Assembly: GCF_004349085.1 (NCBI RefSeq) | Contig: NZ_SMFM01000004.1 | Coordinates: forward strand, 215,432 to 279,431 | Direction: 5' to 3' | From: Flavobacterium caseinilyticum | GTDB lineage: Bacteria > Bacteroidota > Bacteroidia > Flavobacteriales > Flavobacteriaceae | DNA: 64,000 bases | Part shown: one piece after another, positions 54,275 through 62,310 of the stretch | How positions within the stretch are numbered: position 1 is the first letter of the stretch | Layout of the letters: every line of letters starts with the position of its first letter | Notes under the pieces: generated by a model | Database searches by the model: none | Told to the model about the DNA's origin: nothing | The model's input: the letters and a program-made list of their open reading frames with translations, nothing else | Position numbers and translations under genes: made by a program

Positions 54275-55513
54275 ATGAAAGCAGCTACTACAACATTCGG
54301 GGTACTATTTTACCTAAAGACACAAAAAACCTCCATGCAAGGCAAGGCGCCAATCTGCGCCAGAGTCACTGTAAATGGAAAACGGACCGAGATTTCTGTA
54401 AAGCGTTCGGTGAACGCAAATGAATGGGATGACAGAAAAGGTATGGCGAAGGGAAACCGTAAGGAAACTGTGGAACTCAACATGTTCCTAAACCAGTTCA
54501 AGGCAAAAATCATAAATACGTATCAGCAGATGATACTTAGTGATGCTGTGATAGACGGCCCTGCAATACGCGACAGGGTGTTAGGCACAGATCACCTAGC
54601 TCCAACTTTAGTATCACTGGTAGAATATCACAATGAACAGCAACTACATAAACTTGCTCCCGGCACTATGAAGAATTACTATACAACCCAGCGGTATATT
54701 GAGAAATTCCTCAGGGAGAAATACTATAGGAATGATATCGTGCTTTCACAACTTACTTATAAATTTATTTTGGACTTTGAGCGCTACCTTTTTAATTATG
54801 TTCCTAAAGACCATCAAAAGCCGCTTAATAATAACGGTATCATGAAGCATATCGAAAGACTGCGTAAAATGATAAATATGGCAGTTAAGCTAGATTGGCT
54901 ATCTAAAGATCCCTTTGCCAGTTTTAAAAAGCATTTTGACAAAGTGGAGCGAGAGTGCCTGAACGATAAAGAGCTCACAGCATTGGCAAACAAACATTTT
55001 GCTATCGAACGTCTTAGGCATGTTAGGGATATGTTTATGTTTAGCTGCTATACGGGTCTTTCATATGTTGAACTCGCTGAACTCTCCCCAACGAATATTG
55101 TCACAGGCATAGATGGTGGGCTGTGGATATCAACAATCAGGGCAAAGACAGATACAGGTGTTCGTGTACCGCTATTACCTCAAGCAACAGAACTTATTGA
55201 AAAATACCGTGATAATCCAAGGGCTCAAAATAACGGTACGGTTTTTCCTGTAATTTCAAATCAGCGAATGAATGGTTATCTTAAAGAGATAGCAGATATA
55301 TGTGGCATCACAAAGATATTAACATTTCACATAGCGCGACATACCTTTGCAACTACCGTTACTCTGAGCAACGGTGTACCAATTGAGAGTGTATCAAAGA
55401 TGCTTGGACATACAAGTATTCGTACCACTCAAATCTATGCTAAGGTAGTTGAACAAAAACTCAGCGAGGATATGCGCAAACTTGAACAGCGGATGTCTAC
55501 AATCGTGTCCTAG
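54275..55513 (+). CDS. Tyrosine-type site-specific integrase, IntDOT-like
   Basis: 412 residues. An arm-binding domain (about 1-100, FGVLFYLKTQKTSMQGKAPI), a SAM-like core-binding domain (110-215, VSLVEYHNEQ and KFILDFERYLF) and a catalytic domain (225-400). Catalytic residues: Lys in IRAKTDTGVRVPL, His-x-x-Arg in FHIARHTFAT, the second His in LGHTSIRTTQIYAKV and the Tyr nucleophile in QIYAKV. The first Arg of the family is replaced: CYTGLSYVELAEL has Ser where CxTGLR is usual, as known for the CTnDOT integrase. It should drive integration and, with the HTH protein, excision. Confidence 0.93.
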   Translation: MKAATTTFGVLFYLKTQKTSMQGKAPICARVTVNGKRTEISVKRSVNANEWDDRKGMAKGNRKETVELNMFLNQFKAKIINTYQQMILSDAVIDGPAIRDRVLGTDHLAPTLVSLVEYHNEQQLHKLAPGTMKNYYTTQRYIEKFLREKYYRNDIVLSQLTYKFILDFERYLFNYVPKDHQKPLNNNGIMKHIERLRKMINMAVKLDWLSKDPFASFKKHFDKVERECLNDKELTALANKHFAIERLRHVRDMFMFSCYTGLSYVELAELSPTNIVTGIDGGLWISTIRAKTDTGVRVPLLPQATELIEKYRDNPRAQNNGTVFPVISNQRMNGYLKEIADICGITKILTFHIARHTFATTVTLSNGVPIESVSKMLGHTSIRTTQIYAKVVEQKLSEDMRKLEQRMSTIVS

Positions 55514-55540
55514 ATATCCCGAATGCTATAAGTTTTTTTA

Positions 55541-55564
55541 TGGGTTCGAACCCCTCATCGCCCA
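55541..55564 (+). other. Tail of a tRNA-like sequence (T arm and acceptor), no tRNA upstream
   Basis: TGGGTTCGAACCCCTCATCGCCCA-like sequence: GGGTTCGAACCC is a T arm and TCATCGCCC a plausible acceptor half. Nothing upstream folds as the rest of a tRNA. It does not match the tRNA-Pro tail. It could be the att remnant of another element or a past junction. It lies 28 bases after the integrase stop. Confidence 0.45.
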
Positions 55565-55661
55565 AAAAAAGTAATTTGAACCTATAATAAAAGGCCCTAG
55601 CATTATTCCTTTCTTTAATACACAATTAATCAATAATATATTAGTTTTTTTTATCTACTTA

Positions 55662-55835
55662 TTAGGATTGATGGGAATCATCATTCTCTTGACCATATAG
55701 TTCTTTTAATGTCAGGGAAACCATAATTTCTATCATGAATTTTACAAATCGATCTTCTTTCTCGCGCTCTATATCATCATAAAGTTTTGACACAGAATGT
55801 CCGTCAGTACTATTTTCTTCTCGATTATCGCTCAT
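55662..55835 (-). CDS. Small 57-residue protein with a perfect Shine-Dalgarno
   Basis: Codes for 57 residues from ATG 55835: an acidic start (MSDNREENSTDG), then KLYDDIEREKEDRFVKFMIEIMVSLTLKELYGQ, an amphipathic helix. AAAGGAGGTG lies 6-7 bases before the ATG, a near-complete anti-16S match and rare in this phylum, where start sites seldom use one. Sequences with KLYDxxExEKExRF occur, as I recall, in other Bacteroidota mobile elements. Function unknown. It is reversed to the integrase and alone in a 760-base gap. The remaining 55836-56275 shows no gene. Confidence 0.7.
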   Translation of the reverse strand: MSDNREENSTDGHSVSKLYDDIEREKEDRFVKFMIEIMVSLTLKELYGQENDDSHQS

Positions 55836-56275
55836 GTTAGCACCTCCTTTCTTTAGTGGTTGGTTATTTTAGTCTATGGTAGAAATTTATTTCAAAACTA
55901 ATTTAAATTATTGATTTTAAACACCTTAAAAGTTTATGAAAAAGTTTTCTTATTGTGAAACTAAAAATATCGGAATTATAGCTTTGGAGAATAGTTGAGA
56001 TTATATTGTTAATATACATTATCAAGAAGGTTTTTGATCTTTAAGTATAAAGAAATGCCACCGCGTTCAGAATGTTCGTTAACTAAACTGGAGTAAAGCA
56101 TCTGTCCGCCTTTTGTGTACTATATAAAAATTGTATTTTTCTGGTAATAGAGAGCCATAATGAGCCAAACGTGGACAGTTTTACTTTTTTAATTTCCTCA
56201 TGAGTTTATTTTGTAATGGTTTGTAAAAACTGCCAAAATCTGAGTTAGATATTATTCAATGTAAAAGAGAGAATT

Positions 56276-56554
56276 ATGAATGTAGATCTTATTACCAAGG
56301 ATGACCTTGATAGATTTAAAAAAGAATTGTTAGAAGAAATCCGAAGATATCAGCAGTATCCTCGTAAACAAGGCCAGGAAGCGCGAGTATGGCTCAAGAG
56401 TTACGAGGTTCGAAAACTCTTAAGTATTTCAGCTGGTACCCTGCAAAACCTTAGAATAAACGGCACTCTTCCTTATAATAAGATTGGAGGGCTAATGTAC
56501 TACCGCTATGACGACATCCAAAAACTGATGGATGGATCGGCGAATGCTAGGTGA
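56276..56554 (+). CDS. Helix-turn-helix protein, excisionase-like
   Basis: 92 residues. A helical start (KDDLDRFKKELLEEIRRYQQ) is followed by a MerR/excisionase-type winged HTH: WLKSYEVRKLLSISAGTLQNLRINGTLPYNKIGGLMYYRYDDIQKLM. This form is the usual Bacteroidota 'helix-turn-helix domain' protein beside integrases; it may act as a recombination directionality factor or regulator. It ends at a strong hairpin shared with the relaxase gene. Confidence 0.88.
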   Translation: MNVDLITKDDLDRFKKELLEEIRRYQQYPRKQGQEARVWLKSYEVRKLLSISAGTLQNLRINGTLPYNKIGGLMYYRYDDIQKLMDGSANAR

Positions 56555-56594
56555 TTTTTTTTAGATTCGAGTACCCAGATTACAAAAAGTTATA

Positions 56595-56639
56595 AAAACA
56601 AAGACAATCCCTCCTTATCCTCGGGACAGTCTTTGTTTT
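56595..56639. terminator. Hairpin between the HTH and relaxase genes
   Basis: AAAACAAAGAC and GTCTTTGTTTT form an 11-base stem around a 23-base loop, in which TCCC and GGGA can pair again. It lies between convergent genes. Confidence 0.75.
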
Positions 56640-56726
56640 AAAAAATAGTTGGTACAGCCAATTTGATGAATCACTCCTTTGTCGTGAATCAACAAAAAGG
56701 CTGGCGATTAAAATTGATAGTATGCA

Positions 56727-58016
56727 CTACCTTTTTTTGCGTCTGGCTTTCTTTTTCATTTGGTTGACAAATAATTCTTCATTATAGTCTTCTGCTTTTC
56801 CATTGGATAATAACCCTCCAAAGACTTCAATAAGGTTGTTTTCTTCGTGGCTATAGGACATATTTTCCTTAAGCAAAAAGTCAAACAGCTTGTGTGATTG
56901 TTTGACATCTTCATTTATAGTCGCATTGTTCTTTGAAGCACCATTTCCCTGTACAGGCTGCTCCATTTTATTGCCATTATTCCACCAGTAATTGAATACG
57001 TTAGCCGAAAGGTTTTTGCCTAATTGCGAACCATTCCACACGGATTTCGAACTATGGTCAACAAAAGTTATTCCATAAACTCTGCCTTCGGTATTTCGTC
57101 TTACAACGGTATTAATACCCCGTTCCAACAACCTTTTTTTGAATTCTTTTTCATCCGATGCCGTCTGCAAGCACATCTCAATGGTTGTCTTAAGCAAAGC
57201 TTTGGATGGCTCATTTTTCAACAATTCTTTGGACTGGGCATAGCGTTGTTGAAGGTGAACATATCCTGCCTGTTTACCGAAAAGCGAAGCTTTAAAAACA
57301 TTGCTTGCTTTTTCTCCCTTTTCATTTAATGCAAAATATACCAGTCCTTGTTTTGGGATTCCATTAAATTCGCCCTTGACTTCTTCGGCGGTAATATTGA
57401 AAAGGGAAAGCAGGGCATTGTAGGTGCCGAAACCCTCAAATTTATAGTTCTTTGGTAAATGACGGATTACCGAAGCCATCTGGCTCTTTATGTCACCAGC
57501 CTTATAATCAACGGGTTTGAATATTTGATTTTGTGGATTTTGCTTTTTCTCGATAGCCGATATCAGGCAGTATTGTTTTTCCAATTCCCGACAGACATTC
57601 ATCGAATGTCTTTTTTCAAATTTATCCGATATTTTCCTGCCATCTTCATCCACACAAACTGATACGATATGAATATGGGTCCGCTCAATATCTGTATGCT
57701 TGAATACCACAAAAGGCTGTTCAGCGTAACCCATTTTCTGCATATACTTTTGCGCTAGCTTTTCAAATTGTTCATCACTTACTTTATCCTTCGGATCAGG
57801 ATTGAGAGAGATATGTAATATTGGTTTTTCAGTCTTTCGATTGGCCAGCAGGTACGGTTCAAAAGAACGCAACAGTTGACTAGTGGCGTAAATGCCATCA
57901 GGAGTTTCAATTATCTTATTGGTATACAAAACCTGCCCATTTTCCTTTTCCACTTTGAGCTGATTGTATGCCAATGCGCCATACAGATTGTTTCCTCTTC
58001 CTATCTTAGCTATCAT
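56727..58016 (-). CDS. MobB-type relaxase (mobilization nuclease)
   Basis: 429 residues. The relaxase domain (about 1-260) has an N-terminal Tyr region (GRGNNLYGALAYNQLKVEK), LHISLNPDPKDKVSDEQF and the HUH-type metal motif in FKHTDIERTHIHIVSV. It nicks oriT DNA and stays bound to the 5' end. The C-terminal third is basic and less conserved (KKKARRKKR at the end). It overlaps the MobC-like gene by 4 bases (ATGA). With no T4SS genes in view, mobilisation may depend on a helper element. Confidence 0.93.
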   Translation of the reverse strand: MIAKIGRGNNLYGALAYNQLKVEKENGQVLYTNKIIETPDGIYATSQLLRSFEPYLLANRKTEKPILHISLNPDPKDKVSDEQFEKLAQKYMQKMGYAEQPFVVFKHTDIERTHIHIVSVCVDEDGRKISDKFEKRHSMNVCRELEKQYCLISAIEKKQNPQNQIFKPVDYKAGDIKSQMASVIRHLPKNYKFEGFGTYNALLSLFNITAEEVKGEFNGIPKQGLVYFALNEKGEKASNVFKASLFGKQAGYVHLQQRYAQSKELLKNEPSKALLKTTIEMCLQTASDEKEFKKRLLERGINTVVRRNTEGRVYGITFVDHSSKSVWNGSQLGKNLSANVFNYWWNNGNKMEQPVQGNGASKNNATINEDVKQSHKLFDFLLKENMSYSHEENNLIEVFGGLLSNGKAEDYNEELFVNQMKKKARRKKR

Positions 58017-58444
58017 TTTTTCAGGTGTTTTGCTTCAAAATCTTTAGTTAGTAGAATGATTTTTTGACACAATACCGCCATTTCTGCTGTCTGTTTTTCC
58101 AATTTATAGAGATAGGCTGCGGCTTTTTTTTCAGAAAAATTGCGGTACAGTATTTTTACCACTTGGTTATAATTGGTTCCTACAGCCCTGAACTGTCCGA
58201 ATAGGGTGGTCAGGCGCATATAGTAATCCTTGGTTGCCTTGTCAACCGTTACGATTGTAATGCCTTTTTGGAAGACACATGCCGTAATAAAATGGGCCAT
58301 TACATCCATTCGTGAAGCTTCGTAGAGAGAAAGGAATCGTGTATTTTCCTCAGCACTAAGGCTTATAGAATAGCGGTGAACGGCGGGATCTTTCTTGGGA
58401 TGCCTGCCTCCTTTATGCGGTGTGGTTTTGCCGTTGCTTTCCAT
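58013..58444 (-). CDS. MobC-like mobilization accessory protein
   Basis: 143 residues. N-terminal KKDPAVHRYSISLSAEENTRFLSLYEASR is ribbon-helix-helix-like DNA binding, followed by GQFRAVGTNYNQVVKIL, the conserved MobC segment, and a helical tail. Relaxosome partners of this type bind near oriT and help the relaxase. The gene pair order mobC-mobB with a 4-base overlap is standard for Bacteroidota mobilisable elements. Confidence 0.88.
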   Translation of the reverse strand: MESNGKTTPHKGGRHPKKDPAVHRYSISLSAEENTRFLSLYEASRMDVMAHFITACVFQKGITIVTVDKATKDYYMRLTTLFGQFRAVGTNYNQVVKILYRNFSEKKAAAYLYKLEKQTAEMAVLCQKIILLTKDFEAKHLKK

Positions 58445-58481
58445 TACCGTTATTACTGGTTTCGTTTAAACAATTTAAAAA

Positions 58482-58521
58482 CCAATATACTTTATCATTA
58501 GTAATGACCTCTAAATATTGG
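58482..58521. other. Nested inverted repeat upstream of mobC, candidate oriT
   Basis: CCAATAT (58482-58488) and ATATTGG (58515-58521) enclose a perfect palindrome TCATTA-G-TAATGA (58495-58507). It lies 38 bases before the mobC start, the usual place of oriT in Bacteroidota elements. No nick site can be assigned. The rest of 58522-58660 shows no gene. Confidence 0.4.
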
Positions 58522-58660
58522 TGGATGTGGAAGCATTTGGCTTATTATTTCCGCATGTTGATTTTCACCTTAAGGACAACTTCCGTCAAACAAAGCCACG
58601 ACAGGACCCTTTCTAAGAGTGCCTCGCTTTCGGGATTAATTTCATGAGAAACGTGAAATT

Positions 58661-58999
58661 ATGCTCTACAAAGAAACAGTTAGCAAGGAGATGTGGGAAC
58701 TTCTCCAAAGGCTTATGAAAGATGAAAAATTGAAAGGCCTCAGCCTTGTTGGAGGTACGGCTCTTAGCCTTATGATAGACCATCGGCTAAGAATAGATAT
58801 TGACCTGTTTACAATTAGAGATTTTGATGAACAGGCAATGCTTTCCCATCTCAAAGATCAACATCAGGTAAAAATCAGAAAGATCCTTGAAAACACTGTG
58901 CTTTTAGATTTAGGTCAAGTTAAGGTAGATATTATCTCTCACTGGTATCCGTGGCAGGAAACAATCCAGACTGAAAAAGCTGTACGCCTGTTATCTTTA
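58661..58999 (+). pseudogene. AbiEii-type nucleotidyltransferase, 5' part (gene split by an insert)
   Basis: Residues 1-113 match the AbiEii/AbiGii toxin nucleotidyltransferase family: LVGGTALSLMIDHRLRIDIDLFT (GGTxL and the DxD pair), then the VKVDIISHWYPWQE segment and EKAVRLLSL. Past this the frame runs 15 codons more into unrelated sequence and stops at 59045-59047. The remaining half is found at 62433-62772. In intact relatives RLLSLEDIAAMK is continuous. Without the second half the protein is unlikely to be active. Confidence 0.85.
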
Positions 59000-59039
59000 T
59001 ATTTTAGGTGCTACTTTATGAAAAATTTTATAAAAAAGA

Positions 59040-60044
59040 CTATTTAACTTTTATAACAACTTTCCCTCTTGATCTACCAGTTTCAATATAGGATAATGCT
59101 TCGTTAGTTTGCTCAAATGTAAACACTTTGTCAATAACTGGTTTCATAATTCCTGCTTCTATTAATTTTGTTATTTCTCCTAATTGTTTTCCTTCTGCTC
59201 TCATAAACAAGAATTTAAAAGACATATTCAATTTCTTTGCTTTTTTTCTTGCGCTTAAACTCAAAAGGTTAATAACAAATTTTAAATACCAAGGTAAACC
59301 AATTGCATTAGCAAATTCAGGTGTAGGAGGACCCACAAGAGAAATTAATTGTCCGCCAGGTTTTAGAATTCGTAATGATTTTTCAAGAATTTTAGCATCC
59401 CTATTGCTGTGCAATACTAAATCATAATCCTCTAACTTGGTTTCAAAATCTTCTATTTTGTAATCAATAATTAAATCTGCACCAAGGCTTTTTACTAAAT
59501 CAATATTTTTTGAACTTGTAGTTGTTGCTACAAAAGCGCCTAAATGTTTAGCTAGTTGAATAGCAAATGTACCAACACCACCAGACCCAGCTTGAATGAA
59601 AACTTTTTGACCTTTTTTTACATTACCAATTTCTACAAGAGCTTGCCAAGATGTTAAACCAACTAATGGAATGGAAGCAGCTTCATCCATTGAAAGATTT
59701 TTTGGTTTTAATGCTACATCTTTTTCATCAATAGAAATGAATTCGGCAAAAGTACCAATTTGATAATCAGGTGGACGGGAATAAACTTCATCGCCAACTT
59801 TGAATTTACTAACTTTTGAACCTATTTTTGTTACAACACCAGCCACATCGTGACCATTTATAAATGGTGGTTTGTATGGTAGAAACAATTTGAATTCACC
59901 ATTTCTGATAAGTGAATCCAATAAATTGACTCCTGCCGAATGTACTTCTACCAATACATCATTTTCATTTACAATTGGTTCAGCCCAATCTGTTAAATTC
60001 AATGTTTCTTTTTTACCGTATTTTTTTACTACAAATGCTTTCAT
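59040..60044 (-). CDS. Zinc-less NADPH:quinone reductase-like alcohol dehydrogenase
   Basis: 334 residues of the medium-chain dehydrogenase superfamily. The N-terminal GroES-like domain has EVHSAGVNLLDSLIRNG and FINGHDVAGVVTKIGSKV; the Cys and His ligands of zinc enzymes are absent, which points to the quinone oxidoreductase branch. The NADPH motif is AGSGGVGTFAIQLAKHLGA, with TTTSSKNIDLVKSLGADLIIDYK after it. It is last of three leftward genes; its stop overlaps the end of the truncated AbiEii frame. The target carbonyl is unknown. Confidence 0.9.
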   Translation of the reverse strand: MKAFVVKKYGKKETLNLTDWAEPIVNENDVLVEVHSAGVNLLDSLIRNGEFKLFLPYKPPFINGHDVAGVVTKIGSKVSKFKVGDEVYSRPPDYQIGTFAEFISIDEKDVALKPKNLSMDEAASIPLVGLTSWQALVEIGNVKKGQKVFIQAGSGGVGTFAIQLAKHLGAFVATTTSSKNIDLVKSLGADLIIDYKIEDFETKLEDYDLVLHSNRDAKILEKSLRILKPGGQLISLVGPPTPEFANAIGLPWYLKFVINLLSLSARKKAKKLNMSFKFLFMRAEGKQLGEITKLIEAGIMKPVIDKVFTFEQTNEALSYIETGRSRGKVVIKVK

Positions 60045-60054
60045 TTTTTTATTT

Positions 60055-60960
60055 TTATTTTGTTAAAAATGGAATTGCTTTTTTTAGAAATTCTTCATGA
60101 AATTGAAAAACTCCACCATGACCTGAATTTGGATAAATGATTACAGGTTCGGCATTTGGAAGACGTTTTGCCAAATCATAAGAATTAGTCGTTGGTACCA
60201 TTCTATCTACATCGCCATTGACAACTAAAACTGGATGCTTAAAAACACTTAAATCAGCAGGTTTGTCATTTCCCCAAATTTTAATAGCTTTCAATTGCTT
60301 GCCTAACACGCTTAATTTTACTTTTTTATCACGATTTTCGGTTCTTTCTTTTAATCGTTTTAAGAAATCACTTGCAGCTTCTTTGCCTACTTTATTTTGA
60401 GCAAAAAACAAATAAAATTTAGGATCTCTGAATGTAAAGATACCTTTAAAAATATCTTTGTAAGTTAAACTAACGACATCACTAACACCTGTTCCACCTC
60501 TTGGTCCTGTTCCTGCAAGAATAATTTTACGAGCTAAAGTTGGTTCTATTAATAGTAATTCTTGTGTAATAAAACCACCCATAGAAAACGCCATTATATC
60601 AACTTGTTTGTATCCCAAAGCATGAATAAAAGCTATTGCATCTTTTGCCATATCGGGAATACTTGTTCCTTGTTTTCCTGTTGTAGCACCTACGCCACGA
60701 TAGTCAAAAGAAATAATATGTCTATTTGAAGCAATTGAATCCATAATTCTTGGATCGCAATTATCAAGATTTGCCGCAAGGTGATTAAAGTAAATAACAG
60801 GAATATCACCTTGCTTACCATAAGAACGATAAGCAAATTTTATTTCGTTCGCTTCTACAAATTGCGTTGGAACAGTTGTATATGTGTAATTTACATTTTG
60901 TGCATTTGCTTTTAACATAACTAAATTAATTAACATTAGTAGGATAAATATTTTTTTCAT
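60055..60960 (-). CDS. Alpha/beta hydrolase, secreted
   Basis: 301 residues with a signal peptide (MKKIFILLMLINLVMLKANAQ). The core shows YFNHLAANLDNCD (oxyanion), SFDYRGVGATTGK, the nucleophile in MAFSMGGFITQ, the acid in LVVNGDVDRMVPT and the His in NSGHGGVFQFHEEF. It resembles hydrolases of the haloperoxidase/esterase type. It begins 4 bases after the SDR gene and ends 10 bases before the dehydrogenase gene, so one transcript is likely. Confidence 0.9.
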   Translation of the reverse strand: MKKIFILLMLINLVMLKANAQNVNYTYTTVPTQFVEANEIKFAYRSYGKQGDIPVIYFNHLAANLDNCDPRIMDSIASNRHIISFDYRGVGATTGKQGTSIPDMAKDAIAFIHALGYKQVDIMAFSMGGFITQELLLIEPTLARKIILAGTGPRGGTGVSDVVSLTYKDIFKGIFTFRDPKFYLFFAQNKVGKEAASDFLKRLKERTENRDKKVKLSVLGKQLKAIKIWGNDKPADLSVFKHPVLVVNGDVDRMVPTTNSYDLAKRLPNAEPVIIYPNSGHGGVFQFHEEFLKKAIPFLTK

Positions 60961-60964
60961 TTTA

Positions 60965-61762
60965 TTATTTATTTAGTTGTTTAAGTATGTTATTTTCTAA
61001 AATTCCGTAGGCAAAGTGTTGTAAATTGATTAGTAACGATAAACCTTTTCCAACTAAATTTCTAAATTTTGGATTTTCAGTTTCAACTATCTGGAGAACT
61101 TTATCTGCAACCATTACAGGATTTTCACCTTGTGCTACGATAAAATCAGCATATTTTTTAGTTTTATTGCGCAATGAATTATAATCTTCAATTTTATTAG
61201 AGTTAGTTGAAGAATTTTTAACAATATTTGTTGTGAAAGAACCAGGTTCAATCATTGCAACACGAATATTAAACTCATGTAGTTCGTATCTTAATGCTTT
61301 ATAATATCCTTCCAAAGCATGTTTAGAAGCAGCGTAATAAGATGTACTTGGAAAAGCAACAAGACCTGTGATTGAACCAACAGTAATTATTTTACCCGAT
61401 TTTTGATTTCTAAAATGTGGTAAAATGGCATTTGTTACTTTTATTGTCCCCCAAAAGTTGGTTTCAAATTGTTTTCTACCCAATTCAATTGGTGTTTCTT
61501 CTGCGATACCAGTAACTAAATAACCTGCATTATTTATTAGTACATCTAATTTATCGATTTCTTTGTAAAGTTTTTCAGGTAATGCAGTTATGGATTGCTC
61601 TAAATCAAGATCTAATGCTATCATTTTGAAAGGAACTGCTGATTGCACTTTTTCAGGATTTCGACTTGTACCAATTACATTATAACCTTTTTTGTGCAGT
61701 TCGTTGGCTATTAGCAATCCAAAACCTGATGATGCTCCTGTTACTAAAATATTTTTCTTCAT
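60965..61762 (-). CDS. Short-chain dehydrogenase/reductase
   Basis: 265 residues from the ATG at 61762; an ATG at 61849 would extend the frame 29 codons across the regulatory region and is rejected. It has the NADP motif VTGASSGFGLLIANEL, DVLINNAGY, ITVGSITGL with the catalytic Ser, and YYAASKHALEG with Tyr and Lys. The DLDLEQSITAL and PGSFTTNI segments are typical of classical SDRs. It is first of the three-gene leftward unit and lies 124 bases from the divergent HxlR gene. Confidence 0.92.
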   Translation of the reverse strand: MKKNILVTGASSGFGLLIANELHKKGYNVIGTSRNPEKVQSAVPFKMIALDLDLEQSITALPEKLYKEIDKLDVLINNAGYLVTGIAEETPIELGRKQFETNFWGTIKVTNAILPHFRNQKSGKIITVGSITGLVAFPSTSYYAASKHALEGYYKALRYELHEFNIRVAMIEPGSFTTNIVKNSSTNSNKIEDYNSLRNKTKKYADFIVAQGENPVMVADKVLQIVETENPKFRNLVGKGLSLLINLQHFAYGILENNILKQLNK

Positions 61763-61802
61763 TTTCTTCGTATTTAAAAAATTATATTTATTTTTGCTTT
61801 TG

Positions 61803-61862
61803 CTTGCAAAATGCAAGTGCAAATATATAAAACAACTTTTAATTCGCAAGTGCTTTGTGAAT
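61803..61862. promoter_or_regulatory. Divergent control region with two palindromes around the SDR promoter
   Basis: On the minus strand TTG (in CTTGCGAATT), 19 bases, and TATATTTG (61827-61820) form a good Bacteroidota promoter for the leftward operon. A perfect palindrome CTTGCA-AAA-TGCAAG (61803-61817) lies just past the -7 box. A second, ATTCGCAA-5-TTGTGAAT (61842-61862, one mismatch), covers the -33 region. Both share GCAAG/CTTGC parts. HxlR regulators bind such sites as dimers, so this looks like a repressible promoter. Confidence 0.6.
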
Positions 61863-61886
61863 TGTTTTTAAAAATATTTTTTATTT

Positions 61887-62294
61887 ATGATACAACCTAG
61901 ATCAGAATGTCCGTTAAGTTATTCCTTAGATGTTTTTGGAGATAAATGGTCATTACTAATTATAAGAGACTTGATGTTCACTAACAAATGCACCTACAAT
62001 GATTTTATAAAATCGGATGAAGGAATTGCAACTAATATTTTAGCTGCGAGATTAAAATCGCTTGAAGAAAATGGAATTATTGATAAATTAGAACATCCGG
62101 ATAGTAAAGCAAAAAAATTATATAAGCTCACACAAAAAGGGATAGAATTATTACCTATAATTGTGGAGATTTATATTTGGACTGATAAATACTTTGCAAT
62201 GTCAGCAGATTTAAAAGCAACAATTAAAGAAGCAAAAAAAGATAAAGAGAAATTTATAAAACAAATAACAAAAGAACTGAAAGCTAAATCATAA
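61887..62294 (+). CDS. HxlR family transcriptional regulator
   Basis: 135 residues with the winged-helix HxlR domain: ECPLSYSLDVFGDKWSLLIIRDLMF at the start, NDFIKSDEGIATNILAARLKSLEENGII as HTH and KKLYKLTQKGIELLPIIVEIYIW as wing and dimer helix. The Cys in RSECPLSY is the conserved one that senses thiol-reactive or quinone stress in YodB/HypR relatives. With the divergent reductases, a role in a response to electrophiles is plausible but not shown. Confidence 0.92.
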   Translation: MIQPRSECPLSYSLDVFGDKWSLLIIRDLMFTNKCTYNDFIKSDEGIATNILAARLKSLEENGIIDKLEHPDSKAKKLYKLTQKGIELLPIIVEIYIWTDKYFAMSADLKATIKEAKKDKEKFIKQITKELKAKS

Positions 62295-62310
62295 GAAAAA
62301 GTAGCAGCTA

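Noticed and set aside
60965..61849. Longer start for the SDR gene at 61849
   Set aside because: It would place coding sequence over the promoter and both palindromes; the SDR domain starts just after the ATG at 61762.
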